From assembly GCF_963576675.1 (NCBI RefSeq), contig NC_088919.1:40818501-40882500 (forward strand): DNA of 64,000 nt, given 5' to 3'. Below, piece after piece: positions 12,572 to 24,529 of the stretch; within the stretch, counting starts at the first letter, position 1; each line of letters starts with the position of its first letter. This DNA comes from Euphorbia lathyris. Lineage: Eukaryota > Streptophyta > Magnoliopsida > Malpighiales > Euphorbiaceae. Made by a program: the position numbers and the translations under genes. Under the pieces are notes generated by a model. The model worked only from the letters and a program-made list of their open reading frames with translations. It was not told the origin of the DNA and searched no databases.

Positions 12572-12588
12572 AGTAGTCCCTCCTCCCG
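12572..12588 (-). promoter_or_regulatory. Polypurine tract of the Tat-like element
   Basis: On the minus strand CGGGAGGAGGGA lies a few bases upstream of the 3' LTR start, the expected place for the plus-strand primer. It fixes the element's orientation. Confidence 0.75.
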
Positions 12589-12854
12589 AACTGTAAGACC
12601 GACGAGCATTATATGTGAGGCTCGAGGTGAAATAACGAGTTTCATAGTCGTCTTTGCGAACTTGGAGTGGTTTGGTGATCCTATCGAGGTGCATGCGGCT
12701 GCCCTTTTGTGGTTCCAGCAAGGCTTTCTGAGACCTTTGGTATGCCCGTGCGTGTGCAGAAGGTCTGATATGCATTAATGATGATATTGATATTGACGGC
12801 GCGTGCGCCGCTTGCTGTATTTAATGCACATTTATTGGTGGTTGCGCTTGTGCC

Positions 12855-12863
12855 TATAAAAGG
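12855..12863 (+). promoter_or_regulatory. TATA box for the antisense gene
   Basis: TATAAAAGG on the plus strand, followed by GC-moderate leader-like sequence and, about 0.6 kb on, by the antisense reading frame. It points opposite to the retrotransposon's own transcription. Confidence 0.5.
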
Positions 12864-13475
12864 GGAGTCTGTGCGTCCTTTTCCTGTTCTTACGTTCAAA
12901 TTAATTTTTTACTCACTTAGAGGTCTTCACAAAAAAGCTCTCTTTGCTTTCTTTCCTCTTTACGAAACAGAAGTGAAGACTCGTTGACCGTTTGTCGCTG
13001 GACTTCCACGAGTAGCTGTCGGCCGGAGCTCAGGCACCCGTGAGCAGGGTTAACGAGGTCAGTCTCCGAACCCCTTCCTAGATTATATCGCTTTGTCTTC
13101 TAGTTTCTTTTTTTTTTACGGGATTGGGTAGTCTTCGTAGTATGTCGGAGATTTCCTCGCGGGGAGATTTGGTGAAGTTAGCTCTAGTAACAAGCGAGAT
13201 TTCACGAGTCGGGGCACGGTGTCCAGCCGTCCGAAGAAACGTCGAGGCGCAGCGGAGAAGGAGGGGACGGTAGCTCTCCCAGCACAAAGAAAAAAAGAGT
13301 CTGACGCCCCGTCGTGCCTCGCGATCCACCTCAGATGCCGCGACCAGTCGAAGGAGTGCGGGCGGGAGTTTACGAGGTGAATGTAGTGGTGCCACCAGGA
13401 CTAGTTAGTGGGGGCAACGACTTGTCAACTTTGTATGATCGGATAAGGAGGAAAGTGTGAACGCCCAAGCCCGGA

Positions 13476-15714
13476 GTGCCCGGTACCGATGGAAAACGCT
13501 TTCAGAGATTGAAACGACCAGGACGGCCAGATCATTACACCGTGCAGGATGCCCATAACATTATTGTAAGTGCTAATCTAGCATTGCTGTCAGTCGCTTA
13601 TCGCATAGGCGCTCCTTATGAGTTGATGGCCCCTGGAGCCGATGACCAATCATGCGTGCGAGCAGAACGAGCTCATTATTTACGAGGAGCAGTTGGAGGC
13701 TGGGATGCAGCTACCTTTGTTACCATTCTTTGTCGAAGTAATAAAGGAGTTCGACCTATGCCCCGAGCAGATTCATCCGAACGGATGGCGCATGCTGGTT
13801 CCCTTCTACGCGCTATGCCGATCATCAGGCTATCGTGCCACCGGTCTTGTGTTTAGGAAATTTTTCAAACCGATGAAGGGTCCTCGATCGGACCACGTGA
13901 AATTCTCGCACACCAAATTTAATGTTCTCGGTGGTTTGAAGGATAAAATTTATGAGTGGAGGCACCGTTTTTTACTGGTGCGATAGACACGAGGTGTGCT
14001 CCCCTATCGCGTTTCATGGAATGACAACCTGATGGATTCAGTGAGGTGGCTAGTGAGCAGGCTGTTTCTGGAGCCCAAAGAGCGTTTGATTGAGAATTTG
14101 AAAGGCCTGCCCAAGGAGCCGAAACAAGACGTCGATTTGTTGGTCGGCCACTACCTCGCATGTGGCTACGCGATATGGACACAATGGCAATTGGCGCACC
14201 TGTCGGGATGGTCGTCTAAAGACTTCGAACATTGGAAGAAGGGACATGCTTTTACTGATGGCGATTTGCGTGAACTGGAGTCGATTCACGTTAACATAGG
14301 CTTCCAAGGTGTGTGGAGTTGGGGGGTGTTTGATGTTAATGAGTTGCTTTTTGTTACCCCTTTGAAATAACCCTTGATTAATTTTGTGCTTTTGTAGAGG
14401 AAGGCGATCCACGAGTGAGCATGGATTTTGACACAACGGAGTTCTCAGCCGGGATTTTGGAGCCCGAAGTGGCTTTCTAGGCAGCTTCTGGCTCGCTGGG
14501 ATCACTTGGATCGTTGGAGGATGTGGGCCAGGTTGTTATGAGTGTGGGCGGCGTCCTGTATGCGTCTAACAAAGTCGATGCGGTCGCCGATATTCCTGAA
14601 GGCCTGCCCATTGTAAACTTGTGCTCGAGTGACCTCGAAAATGTTGACCTCATCGTTTTTGAAGATGAGGGTGAGAAATTAGAGCGTCGGAGCAAGTGAA
14701 AGGCGGCTCAAGATTTGGAGAAAGGGAAGTAGGTGGATAATCTTGTCGAGCAGAAAGAGGTCGAGGAGGAGGAAGAGGCCGAGGGCCAAGTGGAGGGATC
14801 GAAGAGGGCTCGGGTGGATGATGTTGCTGCCGCATACTCAGATTTTCTTAGTGACCCTGTCGGCGAGGACCCTGAGATCATAGCCCGGATCGAGTCAAAG
14901 GTTCAACGCTATTTGAAGGTTTTCCGGAAGATGGCTCGCAACGCTCATATAATGAATTCTGATCTCTCTCGACTTATTGCGAGGTTGGGCGCTGTTCCTG
15001 GGGAGATTCAGCGACATTGTTCCAAGACGAAGATGGAAATATTGGGTGAGATGATGGCGATGATAGGCATGGTAAGTTCATTGTTTTGGAATTTCTAAAT
15101 GTTATTTATTCGCTTGTCATTTTCTTTATGCATGGATACCTCGTTTGCAGGGTTTGATGGACTGCCACTGTTTTACGACACTGTGCGGTCAAGATGAGGA
15201 CACTATTGAGTCACTGTTTCGTGCGCTTGAGAAAGCTGTGAAGGATCTTGAAGGTTTGAATTAGAAGATCATTGCTGCGAATGCAGTCCATGAAGCTCAA
15301 CGGGTGGAAATCGAGAGGCTTCGCAGCGAGCTGAACGCGTCGCAGTGCCAACGAACTAAAATTGCTTGTAAGCTAGAGGCCGCTTGCTTGGATGGCCATC
15401 GTTGTCGCCTTATTATGTGGATGGCTATTGCGTGGGCTCGCCAAGCAAAAGAGACTGTTGCAAAGTAGAAAGGTACTTTAGAGCTTGTCGCGATGCAAGA
15501 GGAAAGGTGGCATCGAGAGAAGACCGATCTAGAGAAGAGTTTGGTAGCCGTACGGAAAGAGGCGGTGGATCTACGTGCTTTGGCCAAGGAGCGCGAAGTG
15601 TGGCTCGTCAAGATGGACTGGATGATGGTGTTGACTGCTTTGCACACAGCCGGGTATGCTATGCCGGCCGAGGTTGTGTTTTCTCCAAAAATTTATGATA
15701 AAGACGAGCAGTAG
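13476..15714 (+). pseudogene. Antisense gene of the Tat-like element (putative gypsy-type transposase-like family), broken
   Basis: A spliced-looking gene on the strand opposite to gag-pol. The first part (13476-13986, with a frameshift near 13640) holds the block EEQLEAGMQLPLLPFFVEV...QIHPNGWRMLVPFYALC, which I recognise as the plant family named putative gypsy-type transposon (Transposase_28-like). After an in-frame TAG at 13984 the frame continues to about 14308. Two introns are likely: 14309-14397 (GT...TAG) and 15072-15150 (GTAAGT...TTGCAG). The C-terminal half has an acidic stretch (near 14757-14785) and a long heptad-rich, charged region (15230-15640) that looks like a coiled coil. Further stops occur near 14478, 14697, 15262 and 15466, so this copy is dead. 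Antisense genes are known in some Tat-group elements (for example Grande); the function is unknown. Confidence 0.65.
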
Positions 15715-15716
15715 AA

Positions 15717-16860
15717 AGTCGTTCAATTCTACACGTCTCTCAAGGAAAGTGGTCGGGCCTAGGTGGTTAGGGGAGTTCTGCGAGCGCCTTTTGTGATCTT
15801 TATCGATTTGATGTAGGATCGTTTGACAATACTTTGTAATGATTTGCTATTTGAACTAAGCTTACTCTTTCTTGACTTGTCTTATCTTTGTCAGTCTATT
15901 TTGGTTATAAATAGTCATGCTATTTTTGCTTCCTGAAAACCCGCTTTTTGCCTTATTCATGTTTAGTTGTCGATCATGTCGCTTCGGGATATTGTCAATT
16001 CGGAAAAAGTTCTGCAGGTCCAGCATGCCATATCGGTAATGCCTCATCCATATACTTATTGTCCCCCTCTTTCCACTGAGAAAGTGAGCGAGCGTGGAGG
16101 CTGATATGCTTCACTGGCATGGATGGGAAGAAGTGAGAGTTCCCGAGCCCCACGTTTTGACAGTGAAGGATCAGCCCAGTATACCTGATCGGTTACAGAT
16201 TCATACAAAGCGGTAGCGAGTGCGTGTTCGGCTACCAGAAAGGATCCGTCGTTGGTATTCGTGGCTGGCCATGTAAGTTCCGACGAGGGGGGGCGCATTT
16301 GTTGAAAACCTACATCCATCTTGGGTAAGGAGGTTCATTACCGATGAGATCGCCCAAGTGGTGAACCTCTCCAATGAAGTGTTACCGTGGAGGATCGGGA
16401 GGCATGCATCACCGTCGAGACCTAATGGACCGACATACGTGGACCCGCTTCAGCCTAGGAGTGTTGCTTTTTGAGAATTTTCTTGTCAAGGTGTGATCGG
16501 ATCAATTCCTGCTGACCCTGGGCATCGTGTCACTCATGTTGGAAAAGCATGTTTGTACCACCGCCAGAATGGGCATAACACCGACGAATGTCATGAATGG
16601 CGTTTGATGTATTAGGCTTTGATGGACGATGATGCCATTCCCAATCCTGATCGAGCTATTCCGTAGTAGAAGCTTTGATGTGTGCTTTCTGTTGTATTGA
16701 TGTGATTGCTTGATTCTAGCTTGAATGTTCTTCTCTTTTTGTGTAAGCGTTTTAAAATAGACCACGTGTGATGTGCTTATTCCTTTGAATTTAGTCCTGT
16801 TTTTTGTGGGCATCTTTGTAGTTTGCTCAGCTATTGCCACCGAAGAGAGGTTTGTTTGTT
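15717..16860. other. 3' region of the Tat-like element, non-coding
   Basis: Moderate-GC sequence between the antisense gene and the tandem repeats. Short frames occur on both strands but none shows a recognisable domain or continues through. I treat it as the hypervariable untranslated region of the element. Confidence 0.5.
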
Positions 16861-16861
16861 C

Positions 16862-17516
16862 GGACTAAAACGAGGTCATGTGTATAGGAGTCCATGTCGT
16901 GGATAGTGAAATACTTCCCGCTATAGTTATTAATTGGTAACAATATGGGATTGTGGAATTAAAACGAGGCTTCGGACTTTGGGGTCCATGCTCGGTGTAG
17001 CGAAGTGCTTTTTCGCTTTGTAATTTGTAATTGATAACAATATGGGATTGTTGAATTAATCGAGGCTTCGGACTTCAGGGTCCATGCTCGTTGCAGCGAA
17101 GTGCTTTTCGCTTTAATTTGTAATCGACAACAATATGGGATTATTGAATTAATCGAGGCTTCAGACTTCGGGGTCCATGCTCGTTGTAGCGAAGTGCTTT
17201 TTGCTTTAATTTGTAATTGACAACAATATGGGATTGTTCAATTAATCGGGGCTTCAGACTTCGGGGTCCATGCTCGTTGTAGCGAAGTGCTTTTCGCTTT
17301 AATATGTAATTGACAACAATATGGGATTGTTGAATTAATCGAGGCTTCAGACTTTCGGGGTCCATGCTCATTGTAGCGAAGTGCTTTCCCGCTTTAATTT
17401 GTAATTGACAACAATATGAGATTGTTGAATTAATCGAGGCTTTGAACTTCTGGTTCCATACTCGTTGTAGCAAAGTGTTTTTCGTTTTGATTTGTAATTG
17501 ACAATAATATGGGATT
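16862..17516. repeat. Tandem repeat, about 93-bp unit, six to seven copies
   Basis: The block CGAGGCTTCGGACTT...GGGTCCATGCTCG...AGCGAAGTGCTTTT...CAATATGGGATTG recurs at about 16965, 17061, 17152, 17246, 17340 and 17431, with spacing of 90-95 bp, after one more diverged copy near 16870. The copies differ by point changes. It lies between the end of pol and the antisense gene, where Tat-group elements are known to carry tandem repeats. The nested copia inserted at its edge. Confidence 0.9.
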
Positions 17517-17521
17517 GTTGA

Positions 17522-19467
17522 TGAAGGATTTGAAGCGGAAGCATGTTGGTATTTAGGAACTAATTTCAAAAATTTTCCCTAAACAAACAATCAGTGTGAT
17601 CCAATCACTCTGATAAACAGTCAAACATCCGATGTCTGACATCAAATCCTTAACTAAGATCATTAAGTTCTTCAATAATCAAATTGATATTTATACTATG
17701 AGATTGGAAAAATACCTCTTGTAGATTCCAATCGGGTATTAAAGCTTCTCTAGTGGTGAAACCTCTAATCAATCCACTAAATCGATTAGATCAAGTTTTG
17801 AAGGAATTGATTGTTCTTGCTCTAAGATTGATGATAACCAAAATCGAATATATATAAACTTAAGTTTTTTTTGTATAGTTTTTGTACTATACAAAAACTA
17901 TTCAATGTATGGATTGAATTTTTCAATCCATACGCATGCACTAGGAAGTGTCCTAGTGCATGTAACTTAATTTTTTTTTTAAATATATATAATAATAATA
18001 AAATTAAATATAATAATAATTAATATTAAATATTAATAATAATAAATATTATTATTATATATAATAATATTATTATATTATATTATTATTATTATATATA
18101 TAATAATAATTAATTAATAACTTAATTAATTACTATTATATCCTTAATATCAACAGTCAACACTTGACTATTGTATTTAGAAAAAACCATCAACTTAAAT
18201 TGAGCAAGAATAATACTTTATAATTTCCTCATATCAATTGAATATCAAACAGTGTTAGAATATTTTGTCAATTCCATTAACATATTCAATTGTGTCAATT
18301 AATTAATTAAAACACTTTTAATTAATCAATTTAACAAAAGCTAGATACAAACAACTTGTATGTGTGTGACTTTCTAGGTTCATCTTTAACTGACATTAGA
18401 GGCATAGTACTAACTCTTAGTAAGTATGTCAGGAATCCAATTCCTTGTACTATAAGTGTATCCTATATAAGCTTAACTTATATTTACTTATAGTCCTCTA
18501 AAGGTCATGATCTCCAGCTAACACACTCCGCCATGACGTCCCAATTAAAAAATGAATTTAATTGAACTTATAATTAAACCAATTATGAACCATCGATCAT
18601 AATTTCCATGCACTAAAGTCCTTTCATTAAAAATCCCGATCTTGACTAGAGTCACAAAGTGTCAAACTCTAATCGTCAAGATACTAAGAAATATTGATTA
18701 AGTCTTTGATAAAATAAGACTCTTATCAAAGAACCATTCTTTGATACTTATCTCATCAGATGAGTCTTATTGTCCTGACCAGGAACTCATTCCATCAAAA
18801 AACCAATCAATAACTATCTTAGGATTTATCTCTATTTACTTAGAGTAATGAATCCTCTATTAGCAAACTCTTGTTACACTACACAACTAACTATAACGAT
18901 TCATTGCCGGATTACCTGAATTAAGATCCTAGTACAAAGCAGAAACAAACTATAATTACTTGCGCAAGAACAACTAAGTTTCCTCAAGTCAAAGGACTAT
19001 ATGCACTATTATGACCTAGATAATAATTATGTTGACTAGGAGTAAATCTTTGTGCAATTATTATCTAACGTCACAGTTCGAACCATTCACCTCTTTGAAT
19101 GTTCACATATTTATTCTGATATCAACATATCAAACAGAATGAGATTTTCTGTTTCTGATTAATATCTCATACTAATCAAGAAAATAAACAGAGGTGATAA
19201 TCTAAGGATATATGAGTGTCCAATTCATTATCCACCGATTATGAACATTTAAGATTATTATTTTACCAAAGAAATATATCTCATTATTATTAACTCTTAA
19301 TAATATTATCTCTTTGTAAATAATCTTTGGATTAATATATATTCATTAAGTAATTAAACAATACAAATAATTACACATGAATACATATTTTATTAACTGC
19401 CATTTGGATACAAAATTCACACTCTATAGTATACAAAAGGAATGGCCTAGGGCATACAACACTTACA
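17522..19467 (-). repeat. 3' LTR of the nested copia (1,946 bp)
   Basis: Matches 24530-26353 closely. It contains 115 bp (17815-17929) absent from the other LTR; that segment holds two hairpins (17876-17900 and 17907-17933). An AT-only stretch lies at 17975-18130. Confidence 0.92.
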
Positions 19468-19477
19468 ATCTCCCACT
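19468..19477 (-). promoter_or_regulatory. Polypurine tract of the nested copia
   Basis: AGTGGGAGAT on the minus strand, directly before the 3' LTR. Confidence 0.8.
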
Positions 19478-19481
19478 AGCA

Positions 19482-22400
19482 CTAGAGCCATTCAGTACAA
19501 TATTTAAGACCTATCTTCTCAAGATGACGGTCTAACTGTAACTGAGTCATTGGCTTAGTAAATGGATCAGCTGGATTATCAGCCGATGCTATTTTCTGCA
19601 CCGAGATATCTCCTCGTCCAACAATCTCTCTGATTAAGTGATACCGCCTAAGCACGTGTTTAAAGTTCTTGTGAGACCTTGGTTCCTTGGATTGTGCAAT
19701 CGCTCCATTGTTATCACAATACAAAGGGATTGGACTAACAATAGAAGGAACCACACCAAGTTCGGTGATAAAGTTCTTCAACCACACTGCTTCTTTAGCG
19801 ACACTTGAGGCAGCAATATATTCAGCCTCAGTAGTGGAATCAGCTACAGTATCTTGTTTAGAACTCTTCCAAACAACTGCAGCTCCATTACATGTAAACA
19901 CATATCCTGAAGTGGATATAAGCTTCTCCTTATCTGATTGAAAGCTAGAATCTGTAAAGCCTTCAATTAACAGATCACCTCCTCCATATGTTAAGATCAT
20001 ATCTTTAGTTCTTCTCAAATACTTAAAGATAGCCTTAACAGCAATCCAGTGAGCCATACCTGGATTTGATTGATATCTGCTTGTTAGACTGACAGCAAAT
20101 GCAATGTCTGGCCTTGTACACAACATAGCATACATTAGACTTCCTATAGTAGAAGCATAAGGAATCTTGGCCATTTCTGCTCTCTCCACTGGAGTCTTAG
20201 GTGATTGCTCCATGGAGAGTTGCAAACCATGTCTAACAGGTATCAATCCTCTTTTGGAGTCTTCCATTCTAAATCTCTTTAGAATTTTCTCCAAATAGAG
20301 TTTTTGAGATAGCCCTAATATTCTTTTAGCTCTATTCCTATAAAGCTTAATTCCAAGAATATAGGCGGCTTCTCCCAAATCTTTCATAGAGAAGGTAGAG
20401 GATAACCAGACCTTAACATTAGTTAACATACCAATGTCATTCCCAATTAACAGAATATCATCAACATACAAGGCAAGGAAATTGATCGCTCTCCCACTAA
20501 CCTTCTTGTAAACATATGGCTCATCAAGATTTTTGACAAACTCATAACTCTGTATGGCTTTATCAAATCTTTTATTCCAACTCCTTGAAGCTTGCTTAAG
20601 TCCATAAATGGATCTCTTAAGCTTACACACTTGAGAACTTTCCTTGGATATAAAACCCTTCGGTTGTTCCATATAGATTTCTTCAGAATTCAGTATGCGT
20701 TTGAATACCCACTTACAACCTATAGGAACAATTCCTTCAGGTGGATTAACAAGTTCCCAAACTTCATTCTTATACATGGAATCAATCTCACTTTGCATTG
20801 CTTCTAACCACTTAGAAGATTCAGTATCACATACTGCTTCTTCATAAGTAACTGGATCATCAGGATGGTCAGTACTACCAAAAACAAATAACTCTTGTTC
20901 ATGGTCAGTAATTCAACCATACCTATCAGGAGGATGTGAAACCCTTTCAGACCTCCTAAGAGTTAGAGTGATGATATCTGTTGTTTTGGTAGGCTCATCT
21001 GGCTGATCAATTTGTATTGGTTCAACATGTTGGATTTCTTTATTAGATGATTCCTCATCCAATAAAATCTTTCTACCTTTACCACCTTCTTGCAGAAACT
21101 CTTTCTCAAGAAAAATGGCATCCCTATTGATAGTAATAATCTGTTCATCAGGGAGATAGAAATAATAACCCATAGATCCTTTTGATTTAGGGTATCCAAC
21201 AAATCGGCCTTTCGTAGACCGTTCCTCTAATTTTTCTGTTTTATGCTTTTTTATATAAGCAGGGCAACCCCAAATTTTAACATGATTCAAAATTGGTGCC
21301 CTTCCAGCCCATATTTCATATGGTGTGGTAGAAACAGATTTAGAAGGAACACGGTTGAGAATGTAAAGTGATGTTTCAATTGCATATCCCCAGAATGAGA
21401 TAGGCAAATCAGTGTAACTCATCATCGATCGAACCATGTCCAACAAAGTCTGATTCCTCCTTTCAGACACTCCATTTAGTTGTGGTGTGTAAGAAGGAGT
21501 GAGTTCAGAGATAATTCCATTTTCCTTGAGGAAATCATCAAATTCAGTACTCATATATTCACCACCTCGGTCCGACCTTAGTGATTTAATATTTTTCCCA
21601 ATTTGATTTTCTACTTCGGCTTTGAATTCTTTGAATTTTTCAAAAACTTCATATTTGTATTTCATTAAATACAAATAACCATATCTTGATTTATCATCAA
21701 TAAAGGTTACGAAGTAGTGATAACCTCCACGAGCTATTTCACTAAATGGCCCGCAAACATCAGAATGTATTAATTCTAATATTTCATTGGCTCTCTTCAT
21801 TTGTCCCACAAATGGTTTTCTAGTCATTTTTCCTTGTAAACATGATTCACATGTTGAATAATCAGATTGAGAATTTAGATTCAAAATTCCCATCTTATCC
21901 AACTTAGTGAGTCTATTACTAGAAATATGTTCTAGACGGAGATGCCATAAATATTTTGAATTAAATTCTGATTGTTTATCAGTGGAATTATTATTCATCT
22001 CTTTTAGGTTGCCAAGCAAAACTTGCTTATTTTCATTTTTGTTATTTGGTATATTTTTATCAACATAAAATAAACCACGATGTAAAACACCAGAACCGAT
22101 AATCACATTATCAAAATATACTGTACAAGCTTTATTACAAAATCGGAATTCATAATTCCTTTTTGTCAAACTAGATACAGATATTACATTTTTATATGCT
22201 CCTGGTATATACAATACATCTTTCAATAACAAAACATGATGGTCTAACAGAAGTGAAATATCTCCCACTGCCCTGGCTGCAACCCTTGCACCATTTCCCA
22301 GTGTGAGTTCCACTTCACCATCTTCCAACAACCTTCTATTTGCCAGATCCTGAACATAGGAACAAATATGAGAAGTTGCTCCAGTGTCTAAAATCCAAGC

Positions 22401-23337
22401 ATTAGATGAGTTATAAGAAAGATCATTATTTAAATCAATATTTAAATAATTATTAAGAGAAATACATGATGCAGAAGCTGCACCCTTACCCTTCTCTAAA
22501 CTTTTCAGAAAGATTGGGCAATTTCTCTTAAAGTGACCTTCCATTCCACATTGGAAACATCCCTGCTTAACAGCACCCTTAAGTTGTGTTGAGGCTTTTG
22601 GCCTCACAAATGATGGACTCGTATTAGTGGTCTTTTGAACTTTCTTTTTCTTCTTTTTAGGTTGGGTCTTACCCTTCCTTTTAAAAGAAGATGCAGCCAC
22701 TACTACAACATCATCTTTCTTTTTATCTTGGTCAACCACATTCTGTTGGTGAACAACCAGATTCTGCAGCAACTGGGCCAAAGTACACTCCACTTTGTTT
22801 AATTGGATTTGAAACAAAACCTCCATATGAATGTGGGAGTGAAGAAAGCACAAGATCAATTTGGAGTTCATGAGCCATTGCAAAATCCAAATTTTTCAAA
22901 GATTGGATTAAATGGATCATTTCTCCAACATGATCAGAAACATTTTGGCTTTCTTTCATCTTCATCCTAAAGAGCTTACTTGATATCTTATATCTCATAG
23001 TCCTGCTGGTCTCACCATACAGGTCTTTCAAGCCCGATAAGATTTCATAAGATGTTGCTATATTCTCATAATGCTTCTGTAATTCATTATCCATAGAAGC
23101 AATAATATAGCATTTGGCCTGGGTATCATCATCTACCCATTTGTCATATGCCTCATGTAAAGCCTTTTCTGCATTCTCTTTAGGAGATTCGGGCTTAGGC
23201 TTTAGAATTACATATAACAAGCGTTGCTGAGTTAACACAACCTTAAGGTTTCTCAGCCAGTCCACATAATTCGGCCTTGTGAGCCTATTACGGTCTAATA
23301 TCGATTGGAGAGGTGTTGATAACATGTTTGGAATCAA
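19482..23337 (-). pseudogene. gag-pol of the nested copia, defective
   Basis: Minus-strand polyprotein in copia order. Gag starts near 23337 (UBN2-type) and ends in a CCHC knuckle (CFQCGMEGHFKRNC, about 22522-22563). The protease has LDTGATSH near 22370. The integrase has its zinc head (HLRLEH...CESC) and catalytic DVCGPF, RSDRGGEY and NGVSERRN around 21460-21800. Reverse transcriptase (YVDDILL near 20460) and RNase H (TEAEYIAA, YCDNNGAI) end at 19482. Three lesions are visible: a frameshift in gag between about 22732 and 22883, an in-frame TGA at 20913, and a deletion inside reverse transcriptase near 20690, where GCKWVFKR runs straight into SEEIYMEQ, losing the block with the first catalytic Asp. 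Enzymatically dead, but it could be mobilised in trans. Confidence 0.9.
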
Positions 23338-23340
23338 AGA

Positions 23341-24515
23341 ACAACTGCAGAAAATATAGATTGATAGTCAGTTATATATTTAAGGTGAATTAAACGAACC
23401 AATATGACATGGACTTTTATCATAATGGTTTCCCACTAATTTGGCGAATCCTATACTTCCAAATAGGAAACGATAATTCTTTGGAATGAATTACTAGTGG
23501 GTAAATCGAATTCTTATAAATTCTATTAGGTTCTCCCTCAACTTCACATTGGTATTCTTGGGATAACTAATAAATTCATAAGTTGACAATACTTGTCAAT
23601 CACCTTGCACTATGCTGTGAAATTCAATTTAACACTTTTCTAGCTCCTAGTGTTTTAATCCTCAGTTTCCCTTTGACGTTCTTGGATTTCAACACTAGAT
23701 AAATCAAACCCACTAGATCAGCAGATTATATTAAGCCCGAATTAACATTGTTCAGCTTCACATTGGCATTCTTACAATGTTAATTGCCTAATGTAAACCA
23801 CAAATTAATTCAATGGGAATTAATTTTCACACTAATCACACAAACCATTTGTGTATTAATGCACCAGTGGAGAGCCTCGATACAATTCTTGTATCTTTAT
23901 CAGATTTAATATTTATTTGGAAGATTTCCGATCTTGCAGTTAAATTAAATTTAACTTAAGGTCTCACTTTGCACATTAACCAATTTAAATTTCTAACATG
24001 CAATTTTGCATAAAAAGAAATTTATCTTGAATTAACACTTAATTCAATTTATTAGTTACTGTTTGCACATTATCCAATAACATGCCTTGTGGTGATCAAT
24101 CTTAGCATTCATCTAATCTTATTGGTATAATTATGGATTGGATAAAATTGAACATGTAATGAATAAAATTACATATATTTATGTAGTAAAATCAAAATTG
24201 ATTTTATTACACAATTGACCCTTTTCGTACAATTGACCCTCAATTGTTCCTAAATGTAACACTTACATTTAAGGCCAATATATAATTTTAATCACATTTC
24301 AATTTTATATCAGCAGACAACATACAAACTAGACAACTAAAAATTGACTAAAGCGTGTCCGCTCTATAAATTCTGCAATCTGTCAATTTCGACGTTTCTT
24401 CAATTTTGCTCCAAAATTACAACAAGAGCAAAATAATAAAAGCAAAGCCCCAACAATCCATCATTATATCAATCAAGAGAACACAACATCAATTAACTAT
24501 AAAAGAACTTAGATG
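23341..24515 (-). other. Untranslated leader of the nested copia
   Basis: AT-rich sequence of about 1.2 kb between the primer-binding site and gag. No frame of note; it probably contains packaging signals, but none can be pointed to. Confidence 0.6.
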
Positions 24516-24527
24516 GCTCTGATACCA
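24516..24527 (-). promoter_or_regulatory. Primer-binding site of the nested copia (initiator tRNA-Met type)
   Basis: TGGTATCAGAGC on the minus strand, two bases from the 5' LTR, the classic plant retrotransposon site complementary to initiator tRNA-Met. Confidence 0.92.
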
Positions 24528-24529
24528 CT

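Noticed and set aside
16862..17516. CRISPR-like array
   Set aside because: Units are contiguous, with no unique spacers; eukaryotic retrotransposon repeat.
17141..17569. Minus-strand frame of 142 codons
   Set aside because: Runs through the 93-bp tandem repeats and into the LTR; repetitive product, no family.
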